A stretch of DNA of 64,000 nt from Geodermatophilaceae bacterium URHA0031 (GTDB lineage Bacteria > Actinomycetota > Actinomycetes > Mycobacteriales > Geodermatophilaceae). Position 1 is the stretch's first letter. Each line of letters opens with the position of its first letter. Position numbers and translations under genes: made by a program. Under the pieces are notes generated by a model, which saw only the letters and a program-made list of their open reading frames with translations, did no database searches and was not told the DNA's origin. Below are positions 9,549 to 18,869 of the stretch, one piece after another. The stretch lies in the NCBI GenBank assembly GCA_000620205.1, contig JHVP01000013.1:78263-142262 (forward strand), given 5' to 3'.

Positions 9549-10217
9549 ATGAACCCGGTGCCCTCGTCACCCGACCCCGAGCGTCGTCCAGCCGGACAGG
9601 CTGCCGGACGACGGCGGCGCGACGCCGTCCCCGTCCTCTCCGTCGGCTCCCTGGACGACGTCCGGCCCGGGTCCCTGCTGATCGCGATGCCCGCGCTGAC
9701 CGACCCGACGTTCGCCGGTGGCGTGGTCTACGTGCTCGACCACTCCGACACCGGCACGATCGGCGTCGTGCTCGGCCAGCCCAGCGAGGTCGGCATCGGC
9801 GACGTCCTGCCCGGCTGGTCGGAGCTGGCGGTCGAGCCGGCCGTCTTCCACGTCGGTGGCCCCTGCGAGACCGACACGGCGCTGTGCCTGGCCACCCGCA
9901 CCGGCGACGGCCCGCTGGACCCCGACAGCGGTCTGCGGCAGGTGGCCGGCCAGGTGCACCTGGTGGACCTCGACGGCGACCCCGACGAGCTGGACGGCGA
10001 GATCGCGGGCCTGCGGGTGTTCGCCGGGTACGCCGGGTGGTCCGCCGGGCAGCTGGCCGTCGAGCTCGCCGAGGGGGCCTGGGCCTGCGTGGACGGGGAG
10101 CCGGCCGACGTGCTCGCCCCGGTCTCCGGCCCGGAGCTGTGGCGGGCGGTGCTGCGCCGCCAGTCCGGTCGGCGGGCCGTGCTGTCCACCGCCCCGGCGG
10201 ACCCCTCAGCGAACTGA
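9549..10217 (+). CDS. YqgE/AlgH family protein
   Basis: 222 residues. After a polar 30-residue leader the protein shows the conserved UPF0301 pattern: GSLLIAMPALTDPTFAGGVV, then GVVLGQP, FHVGGPCETD, and RVFAGYAGWSAGQLAVEL near the C-terminus. The family is widespread and its biochemical role is unsettled (AlgH was linked to alginate regulation in Pseudomonas). The ATG at 9549 follows GGGAGG too closely (2 nt) for a normal ribosome site; a CACACT element 8 nt upstream could instead give a leaderless start. Divergent from the MFS gene. Confidence 0.88.
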   Translation: MNPVPSSPDPERRPAGQAAGRRRRDAVPVLSVGSLDDVRPGSLLIAMPALTDPTFAGGVVYVLDHSDTGTIGVVLGQPSEVGIGDVLPGWSELAVEPAVFHVGGPCETDTALCLATRTGDGPLDPDSGLRQVAGQVHLVDLDGDPDELDGEIAGLRVFAGYAGWSAGQLAVELAEGAWACVDGEPADVLAPVSGPELWRAVLRRQSGRRAVLSTAPADPSAN

Positions 10218-10284
10218 GCCGAGGGCCCGTGGCCGGCCGCGTGTCGCTGGTGGCGGGCGCGCGGACCTGGTAGGAAAGAGGCCG

Positions 10285-10323
10285 CAGGAGGGGGCGACCT
10301 GGGGAAGAGGCCGCCCCCTCCTG
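10285..10323. terminator. Strong hairpin between convergent genes
   Basis: A perfect 12-bp stem (CAGGAGGGGGCG at 10285-10296, complement at 10312-10323) with a 15-nt loop sits between convergent yqgE and the lipoprotein gene. No U-tract follows, as is usual in actinobacteria. Probably a bidirectional terminator. Confidence 0.65.
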
Positions 10324-10349
10324 TCTCGTCCTCCGCCCCGCCCGGTTCC

Positions 10350-11129
10350 TCAGATGCCGAGCGCGCTGGCGATCTCCGGGTGCTGCGTGGTGTCCACCGT
10401 GTCCGTGTCGGCCGGCAGCGTGATGTCCCGCGGCCCGTGGTCGGCGAGGGTGATCGTCACCGTGAAGTCCTGCAGCTGCGTCACGTACTGGACCAGCAGC
10501 TCGCTGTCCGCGGCCACCGAGATCTCCGCGCCCGTGCTGCTCCGGAAGACCGACGCCAGCTGCCCGTTCACCGACTGCGAGCCGGCCCAGGTGTAGGCGT
10601 CGAAGGACCGCGGGTCGTCGGCTGCGCGGGCGGACAGCCGGGTGACCATCTGCACCAGCACGTCCAGCAGCGAGGCGGTGCCGGTCGAGCCGCTGGTGAC
10701 GATCGGGCGCCGGGCGTACGTGGCGGCCGGCAGGCCGGCGGCGGTCAGCGCGTCGGCCAGCCCCGGGACGTCGCCCTGCCACAGGTCGGTCTCGCTGAAG
10801 AACAGCGTCCGGGTCTCCTCGGGCTGGCCGTTGGCGTAGGTGGTCACCGCCTGCGCCCGGCCGGTGTCCCGGCTGAAGTCGACCTCCCCGGTCAGGGTGA
10901 GCACGGCGCCCTCCGCGTACGGGGCGCTGACCTCGAAGTCGGCGCCGCCGGCCTGCCGGTCGGCGTAGAGCACCTGGGACAGCACGTCGGCCTCCGCGGC
11001 CGTCACCGGGTCGCCGGGGGCGCGGTCGGGCGCCTCGTCCTCGCTGCACCCGGTCAGCACCGTGACGAGCGCCGCGACGGCCGCCAGCACGACCAGCCGG
11101 ACCGGACCGGGACGACGGGGAGAGCGCAT
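10350..11129 (-). CDS. Lipoprotein, LppX/LprAFG-like
   Basis: 259 residues. The N-terminus has basic residues, a hydrophobic stretch and a lipobox (VLTGC, Cys at about 28), so it is a lipid-anchored exported protein. The body is a roughly 230-residue beta-rich domain resembling the LppX/LprAFG lipid-carrier family of mycobacteria; this assignment comes from size and pattern rather than a decisive motif. Preceded upstream by the ino1 terminator, so it probably has its own promoter. Role unknown; glycolipid or inositol-lipid transport would fit the family and the neighbouring ino1. Confidence 0.65.
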   Translation of the reverse strand: MRSPRRPGPVRLVVLAAVAALVTVLTGCSEDEAPDRAPGDPVTAAEADVLSQVLYADRQAGGADFEVSAPYAEGAVLTLTGEVDFSRDTGRAQAVTTYANGQPEETRTLFFSETDLWQGDVPGLADALTAAGLPAATYARRPIVTSGSTGTASLLDVLVQMVTRLSARAADDPRSFDAYTWAGSQSVNGQLASVFRSSTGAEISVAADSELLVQYVTQLQDFTVTITLADHGPRDITLPADTDTVDTTQHPEIASALGI

Positions 11130-11156
11130 GCCGGCCAGCGTAGGAGGAACAGCCGA

Positions 11157-11186
11157 GGGGGCCCGGACCGTGTGGTCCGGGCCCCC
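11157..11186 (-). terminator. Terminator downstream of ino1
   Basis: Thirteen base pairs (GGGGGCCCGGACC at 11157-11169 with its complement at 11174-11186) around a GTGT tetraloop, lying 19 bp after the ino1 stop on the minus strand. Confidence 0.75.
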
Positions 11187-11204
11187 CAGCCGGGTGGTCC
11201 TGCG

Positions 11205-12284
11205 TCAGCGCTCGATGTCGCCGCGGATGAAGGCCTCGACGGCGTCGCGGGCCTCGCTGTCGTCGTACTGCACCGGCGGGCTCTTCATGAAGTACGAGGA
11301 CGCCGACAGGATCGGGCCGCCGATGCCGCGGTCCTTGGCGATCTTGGCCGCCCGGACGGCGTCGATGATGATGCCGGCCGAGTTCGGGGAGTCCCAGACC
11401 TCGAGCTTGTACTCCAGGCTCAGCGGGACGTCGCCGAACGCGCGGCCCTCGAGGCGGACGTAGGCCCACTTGCGGTCCGACAGCCACGGCACGTGGTCCG
11501 ACGGGCCGATGTGCACGTTGTCCCGGCCCATGTCCCGGTCGACCTGGCTGGTGACCGACTGGGTCTTGGAGATCTTCTTGGACTCCAGGCGCTCGCGCTC
11601 GAGCATGTTCTTGAAGTCCATGTTGCCGCCGACGTTCAGCTGCATGGTGCGGTCCAGCTGCACGCCGCGGTCCTCGAACAGCTTGGCCAGGACGCGGTGG
11701 GTGATCGTGGCGCCGACCTGGCTCTTGATGTCGTCGCCGACGATCGGCACGCCCGCGGCGGTGAACTTGTCCGCCCACTCCTGGGTGCCGGCGATGAAGA
11801 CCGGGAGGGCGTTGACGAAGGCGACCTGCGCGTCGATCGCGGCCTGGGCGTAGAACTCCGCCGCCTGCTGCGAGCCGACCGGCAGGTAGCAGACCAGCAC
11901 GTCGGCGCCGGACTCGCGGAGCGCGGCGACCACGTCCACCGGCTGCTCGTCGGACTCCTCGACGATCTCGCGGTAGTACTTGCCGAGCCCGTCCAGGGTG
12001 GTGCCGCGCTGCACGGTCACCCCGAGCGGCGGGACGTCGGAGATCTTGATCGTGTTGTTCTCGCTGGCGAAGACGGCCTCGGACAGGTCACGACCGACCT
12101 TCTTGGCGTCGACGTCGAACGCGGCGACGAACTCCACGTCGGAGACGTGGTAGTCACCGAACCGCACGTGCATGAGGCCGGGGACCGACGCGGACTCGTC
12201 CGCGTTCCGGTAGTACTCCACCCCCTGGACGAGCGAGGCGGCGCAGTTGCCGACGCCGACGATGGCGACCTTGACCGATGCCAT
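11205..12284 (-). CDS. ino1: Inositol-3-phosphate synthase
   Basis: 359 residues. Converts glucose 6-phosphate to myo-inositol 1-phosphate with NAD, supplying inositol for phosphatidylinositol and mycothiol. The NAD fingerprint [17 protein letters not shown] is at residues 4-20; NVGGNMDF and later [16 protein letters not shown] are typical of the actinobacterial enzyme. The ATG at 12284 follows a clear GGAGGGAG ribosome site; the longer frame to 12338 lacks one. It lies 70 bp downstream of a PadR regulator on the same strand, the arrangement of M. tuberculosis Rv0047c-Rv0046c, so co-transcription is likely. Confidence 0.95.
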   Translation of the reverse strand: MASVKVAIVGVGNCAASLVQGVEYYRNADESASVPGLMHVRFGDYHVSDVEFVAAFDVDAKKVGRDLSEAVFASENNTIKISDVPPLGVTVQRGTTLDGLGKYYREIVEESDEQPVDVVAALRESGADVLVCYLPVGSQQAAEFYAQAAIDAQVAFVNALPVFIAGTQEWADKFTAAGVPIVGDDIKSQVGATITHRVLAKLFEDRGVQLDRTMQLNVGGNMDFKNMLERERLESKKISKTQSVTSQVDRDMGRDNVHIGPSDHVPWLSDRKWAYVRLEGRAFGDVPLSLEYKLEVWDSPNSAGIIIDAVRAAKIAKDRGIGGPILSASSYFMKSPPVQYDDSEARDAVEAFIRGDIER

Positions 12285-12354
12285 GGACTGTCTCCCTCCG
12301 GCGGACCCTCCCGGGCCCGGGTTGTGTGTACCGATCACGTGCTGGTGGTGCAGA

Positions 12355-12963
12355 TCAGGGGGTGCTGGGTGGTGCGGTCCCGGGTGGCCGCTCGCGGGCG
12401 GCCTCGGCCCGGGCGTCGTCCTTCTCGCTGTCGATCAGCTCGGTGAGCCAGCGGACCTCGCGGTCGACGGAGTCCAGACCGTGCCGCTGCAGCTCGAGGG
12501 TGTAGCGGTCGAGCTTCTCCTGGGTGCGCCGCAGCGAGTCCATGAGCCGGTCGCGCTGCCGCTCGACGGTGCGCCGCCGGCCCTCGAGGATGCGCAGCCG
12601 GACGTCGGCCGCGGTGTGCCGGAAGAACGCGAGGTGGACGCCGAAGCGGCCCTCGTCGTCGTAGGCCTCGGGGCCGGTGGAGCTGACCAGCTCGGCGAAC
12701 CGCTCCTTGCCCTCGGCGGTGATCGCGTAGACGACCTTCCCGCGGCGTCCGGTGAGCGCCGGGGCGTCGGCCGGCAGCAGGGCGCGCGGGGTCGGGTCGT
12801 CGCTGGCGATCAGCCCGGCGGCCTGCATCCGCTTGAGCGCCGGGTAGAGCGACCCGTAGGAGATCGACCGGAGCCCACCGAGGACGGCGGCGAGCTCCTT
12901 GCGCAGCTCGTAGCCGTGCATGGGCGACTGCTGCAACAGCCCCAGGATGGCGAACTCGAGCAC
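12355..12963 (-). CDS. PadR family transcriptional regulator
   Basis: 202 residues. Starts [19 protein letters not shown], the PadR winged-helix N-terminus, continues with [18 protein letters not shown], and has a long helical C-terminal dimerisation domain (about residues 110-185). GTG 12963 follows AGGAGG at 8-nt spacing. Located just upstream of ino1 and downstream of a perfect 9-bp-arm palindrome (13000-13020), a likely autoregulatory operator. The effector is unknown. Equivalent to M. tuberculosis Rv0047c. Confidence 0.9.
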   Translation of the reverse strand: MLEFAILGLLQQSPMHGYELRKELAAVLGGLRSISYGSLYPALKRMQAAGLIASDDPTPRALLPADAPALTGRRGKVVYAITAEGKERFAELVSSTGPEAYDDEGRFGVHLAFFRHTAADVRLRILEGRRRTVERQRDRLMDSLRRTQEKLDRYTLELQRHGLDSVDREVRWLTELIDSEKDDARAEAARERPPGTAPPSTP

Positions 12964-12999
12964 GACGCCACCTCCTGGTCCCCCGGGTGTCGCCGGATC

Positions 13000-13020
13000 G
13001 ATGTATCGGTACGATACATC
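13000..13020. promoter_or_regulatory. Palindromic operator upstream of padR
   Basis: Arms GATGTATCG and CGATACATC (9 bp, perfect) around a GTA centre. It lies 37 bp upstream of the padR start and about 110 bp upstream of the divergent DUF5318 gene. The ATGT...ACAT outer bases resemble PadR-family targets, though the spacing (11 nt) differs from the classical 8 nt. Confidence 0.6.
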
Positions 13021-13119
13021 CGGGCGCAGCAGTGCGCGCAACCGGGCGGGCAGCTCACCGCCCGTGCCACGAGCCTCGTGTCGACATCCGGAGAGGGTCC
13101 CGGGCAGGGCTCCGTTGCG

Positions 13120-13125
13120 TACATT
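13120..13125 (+). promoter_or_regulatory. Predicted -10 box for leaderless DUF5318 gene (TACATT)
   Basis: TACATT is followed by 6 nt and GTG at 13132; there is no Shine-Dalgarno sequence. Confidence 0.5.
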
Positions 13126-13131
13126 GGCGCC

Positions 13132-13545
13132 GTGCCCGGACGACGGTCGGTGGTGGACTACGCGCTGCAGCGGCGCGCACTGCTGGCTGAGGTGCACGCC
13201 GGGCGGACCGGGGTGTTCGAGGTCTGCGACGCGAGCCCGTACCTGTCCCGGGCGGCGAGGTACCACGGTGAGGCGACCGACTCCCCGTGCCCGATCTGCC
13301 GCCGTGACCGGCTGACCCTGGTCAGCTACGTCTACGGCGACGGGCTGGGGCCGGTGTCGGGGCAGGCGAAGACCGGGCGCGAACTGGCCCGGATGGACGC
13401 CGCGCAGGACGAGTTCTCCGTGTACACGGTCGAGGTGTGCCGCGGTTGCGGCTGGAACCACCTCGTCACCTCCTACCTCCTGGGCGCCGAACCGGTCCCG
13501 GGACGCGCGCCACGCAGGACCCGCCGCCGGGCGGCGACGGAGTAG
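13132..13545 (+). CDS. DUF5318 family zinc-ribbon-like protein
   Basis: 137 residues. Two CxxC knuckles (CPIC at about residue 53 and CRGC at about residue 103) suggest a structural zinc site. RRSVVDYALQRRALLAEVHAGR at the N-terminus is typical of DUF5318. Function unknown. In M. tuberculosis the homologue Rv0049 is directly upstream of ponA1, exactly as here, which suggests a link with cell-wall synthesis. The start is set by the leaderless-type -10 box 6 nt upstream. Confidence 0.85.
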   Translation: MPGRRSVVDYALQRRALLAEVHAGRTGVFEVCDASPYLSRAARYHGEATDSPCPICRRDRLTLVSYVYGDGLGPVSGQAKTGRELARMDAAQDEFSVYTVEVCRGCGWNHLVTSYLLGAEPVPGRAPRRTRRRAATE

Positions 13546-13668
13546 TCGCCGCCGGTCCGCCCCTGGCGCGGGCCCGCCGTGGCACACAGCTGAAGACGTC
13601 ACCCTCAGGGTGCTGGCCTGCGACCACGTCGCGGTCCGCCTCCCACGACTGCAGGAAGGGGCCACCGC

Positions 13669-16113
13669 GTGCCTCCCCACGACCAGACCGCCCGGGTCGG
13701 CTCCGCCGGCTCGGGCCGCCGCCCACCGCAGGCCCGCAGCGCCGGGTCCGGGAGCAGCGGAGCCGGCGCCGCACGCCGGCCGGCGGCCGGCGGCCGGGCC
13801 CGCGCGTCCTCCCCGGCCCGCGCGAGCGGCAGCGGTGGTGGCGGCGGCCGTCCCCCGGCGAAGCCGCCCACCGGCGGCAGCCGGCCCGGCGGCAGCGGGC
13901 GGGGCCGTCCGCCGGGCGGCGGGAAGGGGAAGCGCACCGGCAAGCAGCGTCGTCGTCGCTGGCTGAAGGTCCTGGTCGGGACGTTCCTGAGCATGCTGGT
14001 GCTGCTCGGCGTCTTCGTCGGCGTCGTCTACGCCTCGACCGACGTGCCGACGCCGGAGTCGGTGACCAACCAGCAGACGACGATCGTCTACTACTCCGAC
14101 GGCGTCACCGAGATGGCCCGGCTGGGCAGCGAGAACCGGATCGAGGTCGGGCTGGACCAGGTCTCCGAGCCGGCGCGGAACGCGATCCTGGCGGCGGAGA
14201 ACCGGAACTTCTACAACGACCCGGGCATCTCCTTCACCGGCATCGTCCGGGCGGCCTGGAACAACCTGACCGGCGGCTCGACCCAGGGTGGCTCGACGAT
14301 CACCCAGCAGTACGTGAAGAACGCCTTCCTGAGCTCGGACCAGACGTTCAGCCGCAAGTTCAAGGAGCTCTTCCTCTCCATCAAGCTGGACAACCAGTAC
14401 TCCAAGGACGAGATCCTGGAGAACTACCTGAACACCATCTACTTCGGCCGCGGCGCCTACGGCATCGAGGCGGCGGCGGAGACCTACTTCGGCGTGAAGG
14501 CCGCCGACCTCACCGCGGAGCAGGGCGCCGTCCTCGCCGTCCTGGTGCGCAGCCCGAACTACTACGACCCCGAGTCCAACCCCGAGGAGGCGCAGGACCG
14601 CTGGGGCAGGGTGCTGGACGCCATGGTCGAGCAGGGCTGGGTCCCCGCCGCCGAGCGGACGGCTGCGCAGTACCCGGTCGTGCTCCCGGACGACGGGGCC
14701 GGCCTCGGCATCCCCTCGGGCCCGGAGGGGCTCATCGTGGACCAGGTGCTCGCCGAGCTCGAGGGCTCGTCCTACGGCTACACCGACGTGGAGACGCAGG
14801 GGCTCCGGGTGACGACCACGGTGGACAAGCGCTACCAGGACGCCGCGGTCGCCGCGGTCGACGACGTGATGCAGGGCGAGGACACCGACCTGCTGCGCGA
14901 GGCGCTCGTCTCGGTCGACCCCAAGACCGGCGGCGTGCTGGCCTACTACGGCAACTCCGCGCGCACCAGCGAGGACCCGAACGCCGACACCACGGACTAC
15001 GCCCAGGCCTACAAGCAGCCGGGTTCGTCGTTCAAGCCGTACACGCTGGCCACGGCCCTCGGTGAGGGGATCAGCGTCGACGCGCGCCGGGACGGCAGCT
15101 CGCCCCAGACCTTCAAGGACCGCACCAAGCCGGTGGTCAACTCCGGCAACGCCCAGTGCGCTGCCTGCACCTTGAAGGAGGCCATCACCCGGTCGCTGAA
15201 CACCACCTTCTACGGCCTGGCCTACGAGGTCGGGCCGGCCAAGGTGGCCGAGACGGCCCGCGCGGCGATGGGCATCGGCGACCAGTGGCCCGACAGCGCC
15301 TCGGTGCCCGAGGCGCTGCGCGGCAAGACGTCGCTGGCCAGCCCGGAGAACGGGCAGACCGGTGGTGCGATCGGGATCGGTGAGTACGAGGTGCGGCCGA
15401 TCGACCAGGCCGTCGGCTTCGCCACCCTCGCCGCCGGGGGCGTCTACCACCAGCGGCACTTCGTGGCCCAGGTCGCCGACGGGGAGGGCACGGTGCTGAG
15501 GACGGTCGACGGCAGTGAGACCGCCGACCAGGTGATCCCGGCCGACGTCGCCAGCGACACCACCTTCGCGCTCGAGGGCGTCGCCGCCTACTCCAAGCGC
15601 CCGCTGGAGGGGAACCGTCCGGTGGCCAGCAAGACCGGCACGCAGGGGCTGAACGCCACCGACAACTCCGACGCCTGGATGGTCGGGTACACCCCGTCGA
15701 TCTCCACCGCGGTGTGGATGGGCAGCCAGGGTCTCGCGCCCATCACGAACGTCCAGGGCAAGATCATCTACGGCTCCGGCCTGCCGGGGCAGATCTGGCA
15801 GGAGTACATGGACAGCGTGCTCGACGGCACACCCGAGGAGCCGCTGCCCGCCAAGGCGATCATCAAGGGCGACAAGGGCAAGGGGGTCGCCGTGGAGACC
15901 TCCCGGGCCCCGGCTCGTACCGCCAGCCAGGCTCCGGCCACGACCGCCCCCGCGCCCGAGACGTCGAGCCAGGCCCCCGCCACCCCGGTGCAGCCCCAGC
16001 CGACCGAGAGCTCCCCACCGGAGCAGCCGGTGCCCTCGCAGCCGACGGACTCGGTGACGCCTCCCCCGTCAGCGCCCGGGGGCGTGCCGATACCGGGCCA
16101 GCCCACCCGGTGA
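13669..16113 (+). CDS. ponA: Bifunctional class A penicillin-binding protein (PonA1-type)
   Basis: 814 residues. Polymerises glycan strands and cross-links peptides of peptidoglycan. A 100-residue Gly/Pro/Arg-rich cytoplasmic tail precedes one membrane segment (about residues 101-124). The GT51 domain contains TQGGSTITQQY at about residues 205-215; the transpeptidase has SSFK at 453-456 (Ser453 nucleophile), SLN in RSLNTTF and KTG at about 655-657. The last 70 residues form a Pro/Thr/Ser-rich extracellular tail. GTG 13669 follows AGGAAGGGG by 7 nt. It overlaps the next gene by 4 bp. Confidence 0.95.
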   Translation: MPPHDQTARVGSAGSGRRPPQARSAGSGSSGAGAARRPAAGGRARASSPARASGSGGGGGRPPAKPPTGGSRPGGSGRGRPPGGGKGKRTGKQRRRRWLKVLVGTFLSMLVLLGVFVGVVYASTDVPTPESVTNQQTTIVYYSDGVTEMARLGSENRIEVGLDQVSEPARNAILAAENRNFYNDPGISFTGIVRAAWNNLTGGSTQGGSTITQQYVKNAFLSSDQTFSRKFKELFLSIKLDNQYSKDEILENYLNTIYFGRGAYGIEAAAETYFGVKAADLTAEQGAVLAVLVRSPNYYDPESNPEEAQDRWGRVLDAMVEQGWVPAAERTAAQYPVVLPDDGAGLGIPSGPEGLIVDQVLAELEGSSYGYTDVETQGLRVTTTVDKRYQDAAVAAVDDVMQGEDTDLLREALVSVDPKTGGVLAYYGNSARTSEDPNADTTDYAQAYKQPGSSFKPYTLATALGEGISVDARRDGSSPQTFKDRTKPVVNSGNAQCAACTLKEAITRSLNTTFYGLAYEVGPAKVAETARAAMGIGDQWPDSASVPEALRGKTSLASPENGQTGGAIGIGEYEVRPIDQAVGFATLAAGGVYHQRHFVAQVADGEGTVLRTVDGSETADQVIPADVASDTTFALEGVAAYSKRPLEGNRPVASKTGTQGLNATDNSDAWMVGYTPSISTAVWMGSQGLAPITNVQGKIIYGSGLPGQIWQEYMDSVLDGTPEEPLPAKAIIKGDKGKGVAVETSRAPARTASQAPATTAPAPETSSQAPATPVQPQPTESSPPEQPVPSQPTDSVTPPPSAPGGVPIPGQPTR

Positions 16114-17654
16114 GCGGAACACCGACGGGCCCGTCCGTCCCGGCCGACCAGCCGAGGGGCGGGCCCGAGGTGTCCGCCCCGCCGCAGGTGGCCGCGCCGC
16201 CCTGGCCGGACCGCGTGGTCCCCACCTGGACCGACCCGGTCGCCGTCCAGGCCAGCGAGGCCGTGGGCGGCCCGTGGGGCCGGCACGCCGTCACCGGACG
16301 GGCGCTGTTCTGGACGCCCCTGCGGATCTGCCTGCTGTTCGCCGTGGTGGTGCTGAGCGTCGCCTGGGCCAAGCAGGCGCCCTGCGCGAACGGCGACTGG
16401 AGCGGGTCCAAGCAGTACACGCACCTCTGCTACAACGACGCCGTCCCGCTGTTCGGCATCCACGGGCTGTCCACCGGCGAGGTGCCCTACCTCGACTCCG
16501 CCGTCGAGTACCCGGTGCTCACCGGCGGGCTGATGCAGCTGGCGGCGGTGATCGGCCGCGGCTACGACGGGCTGGCCGCCGGGGGCGCACTGCTGCCGGA
16601 GCCGGTGCCGGTCCAGACGTACTACGTCGTCACCTGCCTGCTGCTCTCGGTGCTGGCGCTGCTGGTCACCCGCGGGGTGCTGGGGCTGACCGGCCGCCGG
16701 CCCTGGGACGCCGCGATGGTCGGCCTGTCCCCCGTGCTGCTCTTCTACGCCTTCACCAACTGGGACCTGCTCGCCGTCGCGCTGACCACGCTGGGCATGT
16801 GGGCCTGGGCGCGGCAGCGCCCGGTGGTGGCCGGGCTGCTCCTCGGACTGGGGATCGCGGCCAAGCTCTACCCGGTGCTGGTCCTCGGCGTGCTGCTGGT
16901 GCTCTGCCTGCGGGCCGGCCGGCTCCGGCCGTGGCTGACGACGACGGTCACCGCGGGGGTGGCCTGGCTGGTGGTCGACCTGCCGATCGCCGTCCTCGCG
17001 CCGGCGAACTGGGCCCGCTTCTTCGAGCTGAACGGCAGCCGCCCGGCGAACCCGGAGAGCATCTGGGCGATCGCGCTGCACTTCTTCCCGGGCTTCCTGG
17101 ACGGGCCGCTGGCCGAGGGGGAGAGCCCCACGGTGCTCAACGCGACCGTCGCCGTCCTGCTGGTGCTGTGCGCAGCCGGGGTCGGCTGGCTGGCGCTGGC
17201 CGCGCCGCTGCGCCCGCGGCTGCCGCAGCTGGCCTTCCTGCTGGTCGCGGCCTTCCTGCTGGTGAACAAGGTGTACAGCCCCCAGTACGCGTTGTGGCTG
17301 CTCCCGCTGGCGGTGCTGGCCAGGCCGCGGTGGCGCTCGCTGCTGCTGTGGCAGGCGACCGAGGCGCTGGTCTGGACGCTGACGATGCTGTACTACCTGG
17401 GCGCGGACCACCGTGGTGTCGACGTCGAGTGGTTCTACCTCGCCGTCGGCCTGCGGGACGCGGCCCTGGTGCTGCTGATGGCGCTGGTCGTGCGCGAGGT
17501 CTGGTACCCCGACACCGACCTGGTGCGCCGCAGCTGGCCGGGCACCGACGACCCCGCCGGGGGTGTGCTGGACCACGCACCTGACCGGTTCACGATGCCT
17601 GGCCGGCGTCAGCCGGCCAGCGCCTCGCGGAGCAGCGAGATCTCCTCGGCGTGA
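16110..17654 (+). CDS. GT87/DUF2029-like polytopic membrane glycosyltransferase
   Basis: 514 residues starting at GTG 16110 inside the ponA stop (GTGA). About ten membrane helices, a cysteine-bearing extracytoplasmic loop after helix 1 and repeated Trp/Tyr-rich loops fit the polyprenyl-phosphate-sugar-dependent GT-C fold of the DUF2029 family. The M. tuberculosis counterpart Rv0051 follows ponA1 in the same way. Coupling to ponA suggests modification of cell-wall polymer, but donor and acceptor are unknown. It overlaps convergent nfo by 46 bp. Confidence 0.78.
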   Translation: MSGTPTGPSVPADQPRGGPEVSAPPQVAAPPWPDRVVPTWTDPVAVQASEAVGGPWGRHAVTGRALFWTPLRICLLFAVVVLSVAWAKQAPCANGDWSGSKQYTHLCYNDAVPLFGIHGLSTGEVPYLDSAVEYPVLTGGLMQLAAVIGRGYDGLAAGGALLPEPVPVQTYYVVTCLLLSVLALLVTRGVLGLTGRRPWDAAMVGLSPVLLFYAFTNWDLLAVALTTLGMWAWARQRPVVAGLLLGLGIAAKLYPVLVLGVLLVLCLRAGRLRPWLTTTVTAGVAWLVVDLPIAVLAPANWARFFELNGSRPANPESIWAIALHFFPGFLDGPLAEGESPTVLNATVAVLLVLCAAGVGWLALAAPLRPRLPQLAFLLVAAFLLVNKVYSPQYALWLLPLAVLARPRWRSLLLWQATEALVWTLTMLYYLGADHRGVDVEWFYLAVGLRDAALVLLMALVVREVWYPDTDLVRRSWPGTDDPAGGVLDHAPDRFTMPGRRQPASASRSSEISSA

Positions 17655-18424
17655 CCGGCCGCGTCGCCCGGCGTCTCCAGCACGACCGGCGCCCCGGCGG
17701 CGCGGGCCACACCGACCAGCAGCTCCAGCGGGATCTCCCCCGCACCCAGCGGGGCGTGCCGGTCCCGGCCCGAACCTGCCGGGTCACGGCTGTTGTTGAG
17801 GTGCACCAGGTCGATCCGCCCGGTGATGGCCCGGACGTCGTCCACCACCCGGGTGAGGTCCCACCCGGCGCACCAGGCGTGGCAGGTGTCGAGCACGAAA
17901 CCGGCACCGAACTCGCCGACGGCCTCCCAGAGCCGGGCGACGGCGTCGAGCTCGCGGGCCATGGCGTTGTCCCCGCCGGCGGTGTTCTCGATCAGCACCG
18001 GGATGCCGAAGCCGCCGTCCTCCGCCTGCCGCGCGAAGGTTTTGCGCCAGTTGTCGACGCCCGCGGCCGGGTCGTCCGCGGCCAGGACGTGACCGCCGTG
18101 CACGACCATGCCCCGCGCACCGACGGCGGCGGAGGCGGCTGCGTGCTGGCCGAGCAGCTTGCGGCTGGGGATGCGGATCCGGTTGTTGGTCGAGGCGACG
18201 TTGAGCACGTAGGGGGCGTGCACGAACACGGCGACGTCGGAGGCCAGCAGCGCCTCGGCGTCCGGGCGCGGCTTCGGGGCCTTCCAGCCCTGCGGGTCGG
18301 CCAGGAACACCTGGACGGCGTCGGCGTCCACCTCCGCCGCCCGGGCCAGCGGGCCGCCCGCGTCGAGCTCGTTGTCCTCGGTCAGGCCCGGTCCGACGTG
18401 CACGCCGATCAGCTGGTCAGCCAC
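17609..18424 (-). CDS. nfo: Deoxyribonuclease IV / AP endonuclease (Nfo-type)
   Basis: 271 residues. TIM-barrel endonuclease [10 protein letters not shown] at the N-terminus, [31 protein letters not shown] and [18 protein letters not shown] supply the His/Asp/Glu zinc ligands. Cleaves abasic sites in base-excision repair. GTG 18424 is preceded at 7 nt by TAGGGT on the minus strand, indicating a leaderless message. The 3' end overlaps the GT87-like gene by 46 bp tail to tail. Divergent from the rpsF operon. Confidence 0.93.
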   Translation of the reverse strand: MADQLIGVHVGPGLTEDNELDAGGPLARAAEVDADAVQVFLADPQGWKAPKPRPDAEALLASDVAVFVHAPYVLNVASTNNRIRIPSRKLLGQHAAASAAVGARGMVVHGGHVLAADDPAAGVDNWRKTFARQAEDGGFGIPVLIENTAGGDNAMARELDAVARLWEAVGEFGAGFVLDTCHAWCAGWDLTRVVDDVRAITGRIDLVHLNNSRDPAGSGRDRHAPLGAGEIPLELLVGVARAAGAPVVLETPGDAAGHAEEISLLREALAG

Positions 18425-18431
18425 CCGCGCG

Positions 18432-18437
18432 ACCCTA
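18432..18437 (-). promoter_or_regulatory. Predicted -10 box for leaderless nfo (TAGGGT)
   Basis: TAGGGT on the minus strand, 7 nt before GTG 18424. Confidence 0.5.
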
Positions 18438-18579
18438 CCGACCGCCGCTGGTAGCCTGGAGGGTGCGCGTCCCGTCCGATCCCGCTCCCGTGGGTCATCG
18501 CCGGGGCGTGCGACGCGTGTACGACCCTCCTGCTGCAGATGTACTGCGGCCGCTGAGACCAGAGGAGGTGGGGTTCTCC

Positions 18580-18867
18580 GTGCGTCACTACGAACTGATG
18601 ATCATCCTCGATCCCGAGCTCGAGGAGCGGACCATCGCTCCCAGCCTGGACCGTTTCCTGACCGTCGTCACCAACTCCGGTGGCACCGTCAAGACCGAGA
18701 TCTGGGGCCGCCGTCGGCTGTCCTACGAGATCAAGAAGAACGTCGAGGGCATCTACGCCATCGTCGACATCAACGCCGAGCCCGCCGCGGTGGCCGAGCT
18801 GGACCGTCAGCTCAACCTCAACGAGTCGGTGCTGCGCACCAAGCTGATGCGGCCCGAGGCGCACTGA
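18580..18867 (+). CDS. rpsF: 30S ribosomal protein bS6
   Basis: 95 residues. [15 protein letters not shown] and [17 protein letters not shown] are canonical bS6 sequences; it pairs with bS18 in the small-subunit platform. GTG 18580 follows AGAGGAGGT at about 10 nt. A TAGCCT -10 candidate near 18452 would give a leader of about 120 nt; an S6:S18-binding leader RNA is possible but I could not trace its CCG bulge with confidence. First gene of rpsF-ssb-rpsR-rplI. Confidence 0.95.
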   Translation: MRHYELMIILDPELEERTIAPSLDRFLTVVTNSGGTVKTEIWGRRRLSYEIKKNVEGIYAIVDINAEPAAVAELDRQLNLNESVLRTKLMRPEAH

Positions 18868-18869
18868 CC

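Noticed and set aside
18450..18579. S6:S18-binding ribosomal leader RNA before rpsF
   Set aside because: The leader length fits, but I could not draw the stem with the CCG bulge, so it is not listed as an RNA feature.
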